From: Thiomicrospira cyclica
GTDB lineage: Bacteria; Pseudomonadota; Gammaproteobacteria; Thiomicrospirales; Thiomicrospiraceae
Length of the DNA: 39,113 nt
Direction: 5' to 3'
Assembly: GCA_022736205.1 (NCBI GenBank)
Contig: DZAT01000014.1
Location: forward strand, 1 to 39,113
How positions within the stretch are numbered: the first letter of the stretch is position 1; each line of letters starts with the position of its first letter. The notes beneath the pieces were generated by a model that was not told the DNA's origin, did no database searches, and worked only from the letters and a program-made list of their open reading frames with translations. A program made the translations under genes and the position numbers. Of this stretch, positions 17,406-27,302 are shown one piece after another.

Positions 17406-18709
17406 TAAGATAAATGTTCGACACGCAGCCAAGCGGCTGGCGCACGTAAATCGGTTAAGCCATTCAAGGCAGCTAAAGCACGCTGAAAGGCTGCTTCTTG
17501 TACCACATTGGTCAACAATACCAAGGTGGCTGATCCTGTCTTCGTATCGGGCTGTTGACGCATTTCTTCGATGCTAATCCCTTCTGTTGCTAAGCTTGTC
17601 GAGATGCGCGCCAAGACACCTGCAGCATCTGTCACATCTAAGCGAAGGTAATAAGCACTTAAAATATCGTCTTTGGGCAAAATTGGCATCGATGCCAATT
17701 TTGCCATCGGCACACCTAACGCTGGACGATTATTTTTGCCCGCCGCAATCGCAAGACACACATCCACAATATCAGCAACAACAGCAGAACCCGTTGCCAA
17801 ACCACCCGCACCCGCACCATAGTACAGGGTAGTGCCAGCAGCATTACCATTGACCATCACAGCATTCATAACATCATCGACATTGGCTAACAACTTTGAT
17901 TTAGGCACCAAAGCAGACTGCACACGCAATTCAAGCCCCGACTCACGACGACGTGCAATACCCAATGACTTAATTTTATAGCCCAAGTCATCCGCCCAAG
18001 CGATATCTGCAGCCGTAACCATGGTAATACCTTCGATGAGCATACCCGTGCGAGATAAAGGTACACCAAAGGCAACAGAAGCTAACACAGCGAGTTTATG
18101 GGAAGCATCAATACCATCAATATCAAAACTTGGCTCAGCTTCAGCGTAACCTAAACGCTGGGCTTCTGCTAATACGGGTGCAAAATCATTACCAGGTTTT
18201 GCCATTTCGGTCATCATGTAGTTGCACGTACCGTTAATAATCCCTGCTAACCAGTTAATTTTATTACCAGCCAAACCTTCTTTTAAAGCCTTAATGACAG
18301 GAATGCCACCTGCAACAGATGCTTCAAAAGCAACCATCACATTCTTTTCTTCAGCTAGTGCCAGCAATTCGTTGCCATGTTCTGCCAATAATGCTTTATT
18401 AGCAGTAATGACGTGCTTACCCGACATAATCGCAGCACGAACGACTTCAACAGCCTTACCTGTCCCACCCATGAGTTCGATAAGCACATCAACGTCAGGA
18501 TTGTTGGCAATCTGCATCGGATCGTCAGTCAGACTCATGCCAACGGTATCACAAGAACGCGCACGCGATAAATCGCGCGCAGCAGCAGCAACAACCTGAA
18601 TGCGACAACCCGTACGAGCTGCAATTAAGTCAGCGTTATCTTTTAGGATGTTTAGCGTACCGCAACCTACCGTACCTAAACCGACTAAACCTAGTTTAAC
18701 TGTCGTCAT
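17405..18709 (-). CDS. hom: Homoserine dehydrogenase
   Basis: The 434-residue monofunctional enzyme reduces aspartate semialdehyde to homoserine. It has the NAD(P) motif GLGTVGCGTLNIL near residues 10-22, the homoserine dehydrogenase core GIINGTCNYMMTEM and AEAEPSFDIDGIDASHKLAVLA, and a C-terminal ACT domain from about residue 350 (YYLRLDVTDAAGVLARI). Threonine feedback through the ACT domain is expected from the family. A perfect 30-bp palindrome lies in the codons for MAKLASMPIL, just before the ACT domain. The gene is between alaA and thrC. Confidence 0.95.
   Translation of the reverse strand: MTTVKLGLVGLGTVGCGTLNILKDNADLIAARTGCRIQVVAAAARDLSRARSCDTVGMSLTDDPMQIANNPDVDVLIELMGGTGKAVEVVRAAIMSGKHVITANKALLAEHGNELLALAEEKNVMVAFEASVAGGIPVIKALKEGLAGNKINWLAGIINGTCNYMMTEMAKPGNDFAPVLAEAQRLGYAEAEPSFDIDGIDASHKLAVLASVAFGVPLSRTGMLIEGITMVTAADIAWADDLGYKIKSLGIARRRESGLELRVQSALVPKSKLLANVDDVMNAVMVNGNAAGTTLYYGAGAGGLATGSAVVADIVDVCLAIAAGKNNRPALGVPMAKLASMPILPKDDILSAYYLRLDVTDAAGVLARISTSLATEGISIEEMRQQPDTKTGSATLVLLTNVVQEAAFQRALAALNGLTDLRAPAAWLRVEHLS
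17676..17705. repeat. Perfect 30-bp palindrome inside hom
   Basis: The arm GGCAAAATTGGCATC is followed at once by its exact reverse complement, with no spacer and no mismatch. It lies in frame in the linker between the catalytic and ACT domains of hom. Confidence 0.9.
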
Positions 18710-18763
18710 AACTTTTTAATTCCTATACATATCGGGCAGACTTTCAGGTATGCCCTTACAATT

Positions 18764-19990
18764 TTATGTGCCAAACTGTTTACGATAATGATGAAAAAAA
18801 CGTTCCATTCGTTTCATCGCATCCATCAAGTCATCACTATTCGGCAAAAATACCATACGGAAATGATCGGGATTAATCCAGTTAAATCCCGTACCTTGGA
18901 CAATCAAAACCTTTTCTTGTTTTAGTAAATCCAAAGCAAAGGCTTGGTCATCCTGAATCGGATAAATTTTAGGATCTAAGCGTGGAAACATATACAAAGT
19001 TGCATCCGCCTTTACCATGCTAATGCCTGGTATGCTACTGAGCATGTCATACGCCATGTCGCGCTGACGACGCAAACGCCCGCCATCGCCAACTAAGTCA
19101 TTAATACTTTGATAACCGCCCAGAGCTGTTTGAATGGCAAACTGTCCTGGCACGTTAGAGCATAAACGCATGGTCGCCAAAATATTTAAGCCTTCGATAT
19201 AGTCTGTGGCATGACGCTTTTCACCCGAGACAATCATCCAGCCTGCACGATAACCACATGCGCGATAGTTTTTTGACAGACCATTCAAAGTAACGAACAA
19301 CACATCATCAGCAAGAGAGGCAATTGAGGTATGCGAACGACCATCATAGAGCATCTTGTCATAGATTTCGTCTGCAAAGATGATCAACTGATGTTGACGC
19401 GCAATTTCGATAATATCTTTGAGCACATCATCAGGATACAAAGCACCTGTGGGGTTATTGGGATTGATAATCACAATCGCTTTGGTTCTATCACTAATTT
19501 TGCTGCGAATATCATCCATATCAGGCATCCAACCAGAACCTTCATCACAAATATAATGACGAGGATGACCACCACCCAAACTGACTGCCGCCGTCCATAA
19601 GGGGTAGTCTGGACTGGGAACCAGTACTTCATCCCCTTCATTAAGCAAACCTTGTAATGCCATCACAATCAGCTCTGACGCACCATTACCAATGTAAATA
19701 TCGTCCAGCTCAACACCTTTGATATTCTTTTCTTGCGCATAATGCATGATCGCTTTACGTGCCGAAAACAATCCTTTCGACTCGGTATACCCCGAAGCCT
19801 GCGGCAAATTATGAACCACATCGCGCTGAATTTCTTCGGGAACATCAAAGCCAAACGGTGCTAGATTACCAATATTGAGCTTAATGATGCGATGACCCTC
19901 TTCTTCCATTTCACGGGCATAGTCCATCACAGGACCACGAATGTCATAGCAGACATTCGCTAATTTGGAAGATTTCACAATGGGACGCAT
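18764..19990 (-). CDS. alaA: Alanine aminotransferase (AlaA type)
   Basis: The 408-residue fold-type I PLP aminotransferase aligns from its first residues with E. coli AlaA (MRPIVKSSKLANVCYDIRGP against MSPIEKSSKLENVCYDIRGP). It has the conserved NPNNPTGA, FADEIYDKMLYDG and the PLP lysine in LSKNYRACGYR. AlaA makes alanine from pyruvate and glutamate. The ATG at 19990 is chosen by that alignment. A longer reading to 20026 adds 12 unrelated residues. The alaA-hom-thrC order is known from other proteobacteria. Confidence 0.92.
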   Translation of the reverse strand: MRPIVKSSKLANVCYDIRGPVMDYAREMEEEGHRIIKLNIGNLAPFGFDVPEEIQRDVVHNLPQASGYTESKGLFSARKAIMHYAQEKNIKGVELDDIYIGNGASELIVMALQGLLNEGDEVLVPSPDYPLWTAAVSLGGGHPRHYICDEGSGWMPDMDDIRSKISDRTKAIVIINPNNPTGALYPDDVLKDIIEIARQHQLIIFADEIYDKMLYDGRSHTSIASLADDVLFVTLNGLSKNYRACGYRAGWMIVSGEKRHATDYIEGLNILATMRLCSNVPGQFAIQTALGGYQSINDLVGDGGRLRRQRDMAYDMLSSIPGISMVKADATLYMFPRLDPKIYPIQDDQAFALDLLKQEKVLIVQGTGFNWINPDHFRMVFLPNSDDLMDAMKRMERFFHHYRKQFGT

Positions 19991-20085
19991 AGTTCCAGAC
20001 CCTCGCACAGCATTAATACAATACAAAATATTGTGATTTTAGTTGATATAGTGCTACCTTGGCTAGGTGCAGCAGCCACAAAAAC

Positions 20086-20727
20086 TTATTCGTTAAACAT
20101 CCAAGGCATGCTAACTTTACGCGCATCTTCATACGACTTAATTTCAACAGCACGTTGCAACGTTAAGCCAATATCATCTAGACCATTGAGCAAACAATGC
20201 TTTCTAAAGGCATCGACTTCAAAGGCAATCACTTGACCCGATGGTGTGCTAATTGACTGACTCGGCAAATCAATCGTTAATTGATAACCTTCATTCGCAT
20301 CAACCTCTTCAAATAATTGTTGAATAACTTCTTCTGATAAAACAATCGGTAAAATGCCATTCTTAAAACTATTATTAAAGAAAATATCAGCAAAACTTGG
20401 CGCAATCACCGCATCAAAACCATAGTCTTTTAATGCCCAAGGCGCATGTTCACGTGACGAACCACAACCAAAGTTACGACGCGTCAATAAAATCTTCGCA
20501 CCCTGATAACGAGGCTGATTCAACGAAAAGTCTGGATTTTTCGGACGATGCGTACAATCCATATCGGGTTCGCCAATATCGAGATAACGCCACTCATCAA
20601 ATGCGAACGGACCAAAGCCAGAGCGTTTAATCGACTTCAAAAACTGCTTAGGAATAATGGCATCGGTATCGACGTTAGCACGATCTAAGGGGGCAACTAA
20701 GGCAGTCAAAGCAGTAAAGTGATACAT
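20086..20727 (-). CDS. leuD: 3-isopropylmalate dehydratase small subunit
   Basis: LeuD pairs with LeuC to isomerise 2- to 3-isopropylmalate in leucine synthesis. The 213-residue protein has the swivel-domain motifs [31 protein letters not shown] and [16 protein letters not shown]. It starts two bases after the leuC stop, so the two subunits are co-translated. Confidence 0.96.
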   Translation of the reverse strand: MYHFTALTALVAPLDRANVDTDAIIPKQFLKSIKRSGFGPFAFDEWRYLDIGEPDMDCTHRPKNPDFSLNQPRYQGAKILLTRRNFGCGSSREHAPWALKDYGFDAVIAPSFADIFFNNSFKNGILPIVLSEEVIQQLFEEVDANEGYQLTIDLPSQSISTPSGQVIAFEVDAFRKHCLLNGLDDIGLTLQRAVEIKSYEDARKVSMPWMFNE

Positions 20728-20729
20728 AA

Positions 20730-22154
20730 TTAGTTACCTCCCATCACTGTGCGAACATCAACAAAATGACCTGCAACTGCAGCAGCGGCAGCCATCGCTG
20801 GACTGACTAGATGCGTGCGTCCACCCGCTCCTTGACGACCTTCAAAGTTACGGTTAGAGGTTGATGCACAATGCTTACCCGCTGGCACACGATCCGCATT
20901 CATTGCCAGACACATCGAACAACCTGGCTCGCGCCATTCAAAGCCAGCATCTTTGAAAATCACATCTAGCCCTTCTTGCTCTGCTTGCTGCTTAACCAAA
21001 CCAGAACCTGGAACAACTAATGCCATTTCAATACGAGAAGCAATTTTCTTACCTTTGACCACCGCTGCGGCCTGACGCAGGTCTTCGATACGAGAGTTGG
21101 TACAAGAACCAATAAATACCACGTCAACAGGAATATCCGTTGCTGCCATGCCAGCTTTTAAGCCCATATAATCTAACGCACGGCGAATGCTATTTGCACG
21201 AACGGCATCGGTTTCTTGTTCAGGATCAGGTACAAAACCCGTTACCGGAATCACCAACTCTGGGGACGTTCCCCACGAAACCTGAGGTTCTATTTCTTCA
21301 CCTTGCAATACGACTTCGGCATCAAAAACAGCGTCATCATCAGAATTCAGTTCTTTCCAAGCAGCAATTGCTCTTGTCATGATGTCGCCTTTTGGGGCAA
21401 ACGGACGACCTTGAACATAAGCAATTGTTTTTTCGTCTGGCGCAACCATACCTGCACGCGCACCTGCTTCGATCGCCATATTACAAACGGTCATACGACC
21501 TTCAACTGACATGTCGCGCATCACAGACCCAGCAAACTCAATCGCATAACCCGTACCGCCTGCCGTACCAATCTTGCCGATAATCGCTAACACAACATCT
21601 TTAGCACCTACGCCCGTCTGCAGTTTTCCTTCCACACGAATACGCATGTTCTTCATTTTTTTCTGCAATAAACATTGCGTTGCGAGCACATGCTCGACTT
21701 CAGATGTACCAATACCAAACGCCAATGCGCCCATCGCACCATGCGTTGAGGTATGAGAATCACCACAAACAACCGTCATCCCTGGCAAGGTTAGCCCCTG
21801 CTCAGGACCTACAACGTGAACAATACCCTGACGAATATCGTTCATTTTGAATTCTGTAATGCCGAACTCCTTTGCGTTATTATCAAGTGTCTGCACCTGA
21901 ATACGCGCAATCGGATCTTCGATTGACTCAACACCAGCAGAGCGTTCGGTCGTCGGTACATTATGATCAGGCACTGCTGCATTGGCAGAAACACGCCACG
22001 GCTTACGATTGGCGATACGCAGTCCTTCAAACGCCTGAGGACTGGTGACTTCGTGAACCAACTGACGATCAATATAAATCAACGCCGTACCGTTAGCATC
22101 CATGCTAACCACATGTTGTTCCCACAATTTATCATAAAGCGTTTTACCAGCCAT
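20730..22154 (-). CDS. leuC: 3-isopropylmalate dehydratase large subunit
   Basis: This aconitase-family subunit carries the 4Fe-4S cluster. The three ligand cysteines are visible at 351 (IGSCTNSR), 412 and 415 (GCSMCLAM), and the segments [30 protein letters not shown] and [12 protein letters not shown]-type ends are typical. I use the ATG giving MAGKTLYDK, the family N-terminus, with AAAGGTG about seven bases upstream. A GTG three codons earlier is less likely. The terminator of pnp separates it from the upstream gene, so leuCD probably has its own promoter, but none is clear. Confidence 0.96.
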   Translation of the reverse strand: MAGKTLYDKLWEQHVVSMDANGTALIYIDRQLVHEVTSPQAFEGLRIANRKPWRVSANAAVPDHNVPTTERSAGVESIEDPIARIQVQTLDNNAKEFGITEFKMNDIRQGIVHVVGPEQGLTLPGMTVVCGDSHTSTHGAMGALAFGIGTSEVEHVLATQCLLQKKMKNMRIRVEGKLQTGVGAKDVVLAIIGKIGTAGGTGYAIEFAGSVMRDMSVEGRMTVCNMAIEAGARAGMVAPDEKTIAYVQGRPFAPKGDIMTRAIAAWKELNSDDDAVFDAEVVLQGEEIEPQVSWGTSPELVIPVTGFVPDPEQETDAVRANSIRRALDYMGLKAGMAATDIPVDVVFIGSCTNSRIEDLRQAAAVVKGKKIASRIEMALVVPGSGLVKQQAEQEGLDVIFKDAGFEWREPGCSMCLAMNADRVPAGKHCASTSNRNFEGRQGAGGRTHLVSPAMAAAAAVAGHFVDVRTVMGGN

Positions 22155-22183
22155 TTGACGCACCTTTTTTATTCATTTCTTAA

Positions 22184-22213
22184 ACAAAAAAGCACCGTTT
22201 TACCACGGTGCTC
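22184..22213 (-). terminator. Rho-independent terminator of pnp
   Basis: On the minus strand AGCACCG and CGGTGCT form a perfect 7-bp stem followed by TTTTTTG, about 20 bases after the pnp stop and 30 bases before leuC. Confidence 0.88.
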
Positions 22214-22231
22214 CTTTTGATACAGTCTACT

Positions 22232-24331
22232 TTAAGCAGCAGGCTGAGCCACATCTTTCATGGTTAAGCGAACTTTGCCCATTTTATCAATTTCAAGCGC
22301 CAAGACGTTAACCACTTGACCTTCGCTCAGATATTTATTCACATCTTCCACACGCTCATGCGCGATTTGAGAAATATGAACTAAACCATCCTTACCTGGC
22401 AATACGTTAACGAAAGCACCGAATTCAACGATACGTACAACTTTACCCGTGTAAGTTTTACCGACTTCGATTTCAGCCGTAATGCCTTCGATAATACGAC
22501 GCGCTTCAGCAGCAGCAGCTTTAGTGACGGAAGCGATTTTAATCGTGCCGTCATCTTCAAGCTCAATGGTTGTGCCCGTCTGCTCGGTAATGCTACGAAT
22601 GGTTGCACCACCCTTACCAATCACTTCGCGAATTTTATCAGGATTGATTTTGAATACTGTAAAGCGTGGTGCCCACTCAGATACTTCTGCACGAGGACGT
22701 TCAATCACTGCGTTCATAATACCCAGAATGTGCAAACGTCCGTCTTTCGCTTGGTTTAGAGCGACATCCATAATCTCTGGCGATACACCATTGATTTTAA
22801 TGTCCATTTGTAATGCGGTAACGCCATTGGCAGTACCTGCTACCTTAAAGTCCATGTCACCTAAATGATCTTCATCACCTAAGATATCAGACAGAACTGC
22901 AAAACGATCACCTTCCTTAATCAAGCCCATCGCAATTCCTGCAACAGGTGCTTTTAATGGCACGCCTGCATCCATCATTGATAACGATGAACCACAAACA
23001 GAAGCCATCGAGCTTGAGCCGTTCGATTCCGTAATTTCAGAAACAACGCGAATCGTGTAAGGCCAAACCTCTTGCGTTGGTACCATTGGGAACACACTAC
23101 GACGTGCTAGGTTACCATGACCAATTTCGCGACGACCTGGTGCACCCAAACGTCCTGTCTCACCAACAGAATACGGCGGGAAATTGTAATGCAAAGCAAA
23201 ACGATCACGATAAGCACCCATTGCCAAATCATCGGTGATTTTAGCATCGGTTTCTGTACCCAAAGTGGTCACGACTAATGCCTGAGTTTCACCACGCGTA
23301 AACAGCGCAGAACCATGAACACGCGGCAATACGCCAACTTGTACATTAATCGGACGAATGGTTTTCGTATCACGACCATCGATACGTGCTTCACCTGCCA
23401 AAATACGACCGCGAACAATGCGTTCTTCCATTTTGCCAAAAGCATTTTCGACCGCACGCACTGCAAATGCTGGTGCGTCTCCGCCCGCTAGGGTTGCAAT
23501 CGCTTCATCGCGCAATGCACCAACGGCTGCATAACGAAGTTGTTTTTTCGTCTCGCGATAAGCATCACCCAAACGAACAGAAACCAAATCAGACAATGCT
23601 TTTGTTAATGCGGTATCTTCTTCTGGTGGTGTCCAATCCCAAGGCGCTTTGCCAGCATCTTCTGCAAAAGCTGCAATCGCCGCAATCGCAACTTGCATTT
23701 GGTGATGACCAAACACCACCGCACCCAACATGGTTTCTTCTGACAATTCTTTTGCTTCTGACTCAACCATCAATACCGACTGACTTGTACCCGCTACCAG
23801 CAGTTCAAGATCTGTATTTGCCATTTGCGTGCGCGATGGGTTCAAAATATATTGACCGTCTGTGTAGGCAACACGTGCACCACCGATAGGACCATCAAAG
23901 GGTACACCAGACAAGGCCAACGCAGCAGAAGCACCAATCATCGCTGGGACATCGGCTGGAATTTCTGGGTCTAATGCCACGAGCGTCGCAATAACCTGCA
24001 CTTCATTAAAAAAGCCTTCTGGAAACAAAGGGCGAATCGGACGATCAATTAAACGAGATGTTAATGTTTCTACATCAGACAACTTACCTTCGCGCTTACC
24101 ATAGCCGCCTGGGATTTTACCAGCAGCATAAGCCTTTTCCTGATAATGAACAGTCAAAGGAAAGAAATCCTGACCTGGCGCAGCTTTTTTCGCAGCAACA
24201 ACCGTCACTAACAGCTGTGTATCGCCCATTTTGACCATAACAGCACCGTCAGCCTGACGTGCAATCTCGCCAGTTTCTAGCGTAACGTTGTGCTGACCAT
24301 ATGGGAAGGTAATGCTTTTTTTATTAAACAC
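22232..24331 (-). CDS. pnp: Polyribonucleotide nucleotidyltransferase (PNPase)
   Basis: PNPase degrades RNA 3' to 5' by phosphorolysis and is a degradosome partner. The 699-residue protein has two RNase PH domains (about 10-220 and 310-535), the active-site segment [17 protein letters not shown], a KH domain ([17 protein letters not shown]) and an S1 domain ([17 protein letters not shown]). The tail after S1 is short (KDVAQPAA) compared with E. coli. I choose the GTG start at 24331, because AAAAGG lies about seven bases upstream and the resulting N-terminus has the family's length. It follows rpsO, as in most proteobacteria. Confidence 0.96.
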   Translation of the reverse strand: MFNKKSITFPYGQHNVTLETGEIARQADGAVMVKMGDTQLLVTVVAAKKAAPGQDFFPLTVHYQEKAYAAGKIPGGYGKREGKLSDVETLTSRLIDRPIRPLFPEGFFNEVQVIATLVALDPEIPADVPAMIGASAALALSGVPFDGPIGGARVAYTDGQYILNPSRTQMANTDLELLVAGTSQSVLMVESEAKELSEETMLGAVVFGHHQMQVAIAAIAAFAEDAGKAPWDWTPPEEDTALTKALSDLVSVRLGDAYRETKKQLRYAAVGALRDEAIATLAGGDAPAFAVRAVENAFGKMEERIVRGRILAGEARIDGRDTKTIRPINVQVGVLPRVHGSALFTRGETQALVVTTLGTETDAKITDDLAMGAYRDRFALHYNFPPYSVGETGRLGAPGRREIGHGNLARRSVFPMVPTQEVWPYTIRVVSEITESNGSSSMASVCGSSLSMMDAGVPLKAPVAGIAMGLIKEGDRFAVLSDILGDEDHLGDMDFKVAGTANGVTALQMDIKINGVSPEIMDVALNQAKDGRLHILGIMNAVIERPRAEVSEWAPRFTVFKINPDKIREVIGKGGATIRSITEQTGTTIELEDDGTIKIASVTKAAAAEARRIIEGITAEIEVGKTYTGKVVRIVEFGAFVNVLPGKDGLVHISQIAHERVEDVNKYLSEGQVVNVLALEIDKMGKVRLTMKDVAQPAA

Positions 24332-24361
24332 AAATAATGCCTTTTGCAATAACAATAACAA

Positions 24362-24404
24362 AGAAAAAAAAAGCCCATCATTTCTGACAGGCTTCTTATG
24401 GGCG
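24362..24404 (-). terminator. Terminator between rpsO and pnp
   Basis: On the minus strand GCCCAT and ATGGGC pair across a 19-base interior, followed by nine or more Ts. An alternative AAGCC / GGCTT stem overlaps it. The pnp gene follows closely, so some read-through is likely, as at the comparable E. coli site. Confidence 0.7.
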
Positions 24405-24413
24405 TAAAATAAA

Positions 24414-24683
24414 TTATTTACGCAGCCCTAAACGAGCAATCAACGTCTTATAACGTTCATGATCTTTACGATTCAGATAGTCTAACAGCTTACGACGTTG
24501 CGCTACTAAATGCAATAAGCCGCGACGTGAATGGTGATCTTTTTTATGCGTTTTGAAATGCTCAGTCAACTCAACAATACGCGTTGTCAACAAGGCAACC
24601 TGAACTTCAGGAGAGCCAGTGTCGTTAGCAACGGTTGCATATTCTGCGATAATTGATGCGGTTTGTTCTTTAGATAAAGACAT
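24414..24683 (-). CDS. rpsO: Small ribosomal subunit protein uS15
   Basis: The 89-residue protein is full length and has the S15 signatures [40 protein letters not shown] and [12 protein letters not shown]. It binds 16S rRNA in the central domain early in 30S assembly. AGGAG lies about eight bases upstream of the ATG. A stable leader hairpin just before this site suggests feedback control by S15. Confidence 0.98.
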   Translation of the reverse strand: MSLSKEQTASIIAEYATVANDTGSPEVQVALLTTRIVELTEHFKTHKKDHHSRRGLLHLVAQRRKLLDYLNRKDHERYKTLIARLGLRK

Positions 24684-24690
24684 GTAATAA

Positions 24691-24734
24691 CTCCTAGGAT
24701 CGGCTCAACAATAAGTAATTCCCCCACAGCCGAT
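24691..24734 (-). promoter_or_regulatory. rpsO leader hairpin, probable S15 autoregulatory site
   Basis: On the minus strand ATCGGCT and AGCCGAT form a perfect 7-bp stem around a 22-base loop containing GTGGGGG. The stem ends two or three bases before the CTAGGAG ribosome binding site. S15 is known to repress its own mRNA through leader structures that differ between lineages. Whether this leader forms a pseudoknot or another S15 motif is inference. Confidence 0.55.
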
Positions 24735-24750
24735 TGCAGGGAAGTTCTTA

Positions 24751-24756
24751 ATTATA
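24751..24756 (-). promoter_or_regulatory. -10 element of the probable rpsO promoter
   Basis: A perfect TATAAT on the minus strand gives a start site about 60 bases before the rpsO ATG, just upstream of the leader hairpin. The -35 region is only A/T-rich with no good TTGACA. The AT-rich stretch could act as an UP-like sequence. Confidence 0.5.
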
Positions 24757-24818
24757 GCTTTTTTTATAAAAAAATAAACCCATTAGTATGTGATTTTAAT
24801 GATTTATTATGGTTAACC

Positions 24819-25997
24819 TTAACAACAAGCACCCAATATCTCTGTCAACACCACATCGTTCAGATAAACAGGGTTGGTTTTCATGCTATTACCACGACTA
24901 TTAGCAACGACGCGGGGAATATCTGCTTGCGTCATGCCAAAGTACGATAGCTTAGGCAAAGCAAAATCCGCTTGCCAGTTTTGTAGTTGTTCGACCAATA
25001 AGGTTAGTGCGTGCGCATCACTTAATGTCGGATCATTCAATAATAAGCGACCGACATCTGCATAGCGGATTAAACTTTCTGACGTCGAATCTTGAGCCTG
25101 TAACTGTACAATATTCTGACGCGTTGTCTCGCTCAACAAAATACCACACACCGCTCCATGTGGTGCTGGGAAAAAAGCACCCAAAGGGGCTGCCATGCCA
25201 TGCACCGCGCCCAGACCTGCATGCGCCAACACCATTCCCGACAGCAAAGCTGCATAAGCCATATCGCTTGCCGCATCAACATCTTTAGGGTTCGCTACCC
25301 AGCGCGGCAACGCAGGCAAGCCACGACGCAAGCCATCCAACGCCAAGGCATCAGTCATCCTGTTGGCTTTCGTTGAAGTATATCCCTCTATTAACTGGGT
25401 AATCGCGTCTAACCCATTAGCTGCAATCTGACTTGCTGGCAGAGACAACATTAACTCAGGATCAACCACCGCACAACGCGGCATTAAGCTATCATGACGA
25501 AAAGATTTTTTAAATCCATCCATACCATGACGACTGAGCACCGCATTCTTAGTCGCTTCTGCACCCGTTCCTGCAGTGGTTGGTACGGCAATAAACGGCA
25601 ATGCTTGTGCATCGTAAACCCGCTCTGGTCCAACCCCTTCTAAATAATCCATGACCGAATGCTGCACAGGTAGTAACCCTGCAACTGCTTTTGCCGCATC
25701 TAAAGCACTCCCGCCACCGATTGCCAGCACGCAATCAAAAGCTTGCGTTGCATGACGCGCAACGCACGCATCCACCCAATCAGGAGAAGGCTCACCACTC
25801 ACTTTTTCACGCACAATGCGAATACCAGCCACCTGCCATTCTTGCAACAGCAAGGGCGCATCGGCTTGTTCATCAAACGAATGAGCGCCCGTAATCAGTA
25901 ACACAGAGCGCCCAAAAGACAAGAGTAAGTCGGTAAGCTGATGCCTTGCCCCCATACCAAAAACAATTTGCGGAATACGATTAAACTGCCAAGTCAT
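24819..25997 (-). CDS. Iron-type alcohol dehydrogenase family protein
   Basis: The 392-residue group III dehydrogenase has the nucleotide motif GGGSALDAAK (residues 94-103), TTAGTGAEAT (140-149) and the metal region. The usual ligands Asp, His, His, His appear as D197, Q201, H266 and H280, so the second ligand is Gln instead of His. The segment D-A-I-T-Q-L-I-E-G is therefore altered from the common DALAHAIE. The enzyme may use another metal or belong to a divergent clade. The substrate is unknown. Its start overlaps the fau stop by four bases (ATGA), so the two are co-transcribed. The C-terminus ends in CC. Confidence 0.85.
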   Translation of the reverse strand: MTWQFNRIPQIVFGMGARHQLTDLLLSFGRSVLLITGAHSFDEQADAPLLLQEWQVAGIRIVREKVSGEPSPDWVDACVARHATQAFDCVLAIGGGSALDAAKAVAGLLPVQHSVMDYLEGVGPERVYDAQALPFIAVPTTAGTGAEATKNAVLSRHGMDGFKKSFRHDSLMPRCAVVDPELMLSLPASQIAANGLDAITQLIEGYTSTKANRMTDALALDGLRRGLPALPRWVANPKDVDAASDMAYAALLSGMVLAHAGLGAVHGMAAPLGAFFPAPHGAVCGILLSETTRQNIVQLQAQDSTSESLIRYADVGRLLLNDPTLSDAHALTLLVEQLQNWQADFALPKLSYFGMTQADIPRVVANSRGNSMKTNPVYLNDVVLTEILGACC

Positions 25998-26599
25998 CCT
26001 GTTGCCTCTTTATTAAATTGATGCCAAATGATCACTGTTTTTTCGGTAATTAACATATCTAAGGGAATATCCCAAGGCTGTATCGGCAAATGATCTACCA
26101 GCTGACAGTGGTGCGCAATACCTACTAGGTAAGGACGTCTGCTGGCAGACCCCAAGGTTCGATCGTAGTAACCTCCCCCCATTCCTAGCCGATTACCACT
26201 GCGATCAACACCCACCAAAGGTACAAGCAACACGTCCAAGGTATCGACGCTCACCCGTGGCACATCTTGCGGCTCTAAAATGCCAAATTGATTGGCAAGC
26301 ATCAGCGAATCGGGCTGCCATAACGCAAAATCTAACTGTTTATCAGCGCGTAAAATGGGCAAATGCGTTTGATGTCCTGCGGCTTGCAACTGTTTAACGG
26401 TGGGCAATGGGTCAATTTCACCATCAAAAGCAGCTGTAACACCAATGGCAAAACTGCGAGATGCTGGAATTAAGGTTAAGAACATTTGTGCTAAGTGTTG
26501 CGCATGTTCGGCTTGCTGTTGCTCGCTCAATGCTCGACGCGCTTGGCGTAGCTGTTGACGTAATACAGAAAGCGATGCTTCGATGGATTCAAGGATCAT
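25994..26599 (-). CDS. fau: 5-formyltetrahydrofolate cyclo-ligase
   Basis: The enzyme uses ATP to turn 5-formyl-THF into 5,10-methenyl-THF. The 201-residue protein has the C-terminal motif RLGMGGGYYDRTL, an LLVPLVGVD segment, and an N-terminal basic region QLRQARRALS. The gene lies directly downstream of the 6S RNA gene, the conserved ssrS-fau arrangement, and ends overlapping the alcohol dehydrogenase start. Confidence 0.92.
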   Translation of the reverse strand: MILESIEASLSVLRQQLRQARRALSEQQQAEHAQHLAQMFLTLIPASRSFAIGVTAAFDGEIDPLPTVKQLQAAGHQTHLPILRADKQLDFALWQPDSLMLANQFGILEPQDVPRVSVDTLDVLLVPLVGVDRSGNRLGMGGGYYDRTLGSASRRPYLVGIAHHCQLVDHLPIQPWDIPLDMLITEKTVIIWHQFNKEATG

Positions 26600-26640
26600 C
26601 AGAAATGATATCCCTAGGCGATAACAAAAATAAAATAAAA

Positions 26641-26822
26641 GACGTGTCCAAACACCCGTGTTGCGTATAGTCCCTAAACCCGAGAGTTTAGAGGTGGTGG
26701 CTAGAGCTGTCGGCTAGGTATCCTGGACAAAGCAGGACGCACACCCCGACAGGAATTCAGCCCCAAAGAATGCTTATCGGCTCTGGGCACATCAGCAATT
26801 CACTAAGTATCCAGAACACGCC
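26641..26822 (-). ncRNA. ssrS: 6S RNA
   Basis: 6S RNA mimics an open promoter and holds sigma-70 RNA polymerase in stationary phase. The minus strand has the conserved CCCAGAGCCGATA block (E. coli CCCTGAGCCGATA), a long central region able to form the bubble, and a 3' part similar in layout to E. coli. The two ends GGCGTGTTC (26814-26822) and GGACACGTC (26641-26649) pair over nine positions counting G-U pairs, which fixes the ends and a length of about 182 nt. A T-rich run (TTTTATTTTATTTTT) follows the 3' end. It lies between zapA and fau, the classic position. TAAAAT upstream may be its -10. Confidence 0.92.
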
Positions 26823-26900
26823 TTTTGATTTATTTTAACCAAAGCAGCGACGAGATGCACGCATTAATTTAGCTTAAATTGAGCAGACCAAACTAACGTC

Positions 26901-27188
26901 TTACTGCTCTTCACTTTTTTGTTCTTCTAGCATACGCTGAACCTGACGCATGGCAATACTAATGTCACTTTCTAACGATTTCGTAAAACGATCCGCTTGT
27001 AATAATTCATAACTTAAATTAAGCGACAACATCAGTAAACGAACTTCCAAAGGCAGTGCGCTTTGTGTTTTTTTTAGTGCCGTATTGACCGCTTCAGCCG
27101 CTAACAATAAATCAGGTGCATCATTCGATGCACAAGGAACCTGAAACTTTTTCCCTGCTAACTGCAAAGAAACGGTATTTTTTTGCAT
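26901..27188 (-). CDS. zapA: Cell division protein ZapA
   Basis: ZapA binds FtsZ and bundles its filaments at the Z ring. The 95-residue protein has the ZapA beginning (VSLQLAGKKFQVPC), a helical dimerisation region and a C-terminal coiled coil (ISIAMRQVQRMLEEQ). GAGGG lies about seven bases before the ATG. Its place upstream of ssrS and fau supports the call. Confidence 0.9.
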   Translation of the reverse strand: MQKNTVSLQLAGKKFQVPCASNDAPDLLLAAEAVNTALKKTQSALPLEVRLLMLSLNLSYELLQADRFTKSLESDISIAMRQVQRMLEEQKSEEQ

Positions 27189-27302
27189 CTAATTACCCTC
27201 AATGCGATAAGTTTTTAAAAAGTTACAATCTCAGTTTTTTATTGAAGTGTCAACCCATATTCGTACAAACACTTTGATTATCCTGTAATTTTGTTGCTCT
27301 CC

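Noticed and set aside
23386-23889. Antisense frame of 167 codons in pnp
   Set aside because: It overlaps conserved PNPase coding sequence and looks like a codon-bias shadow.
26461-26670. Short plus-strand frame overlapping fau and 6S RNA
   Set aside because: It overlaps two well-supported genes and has no family match.
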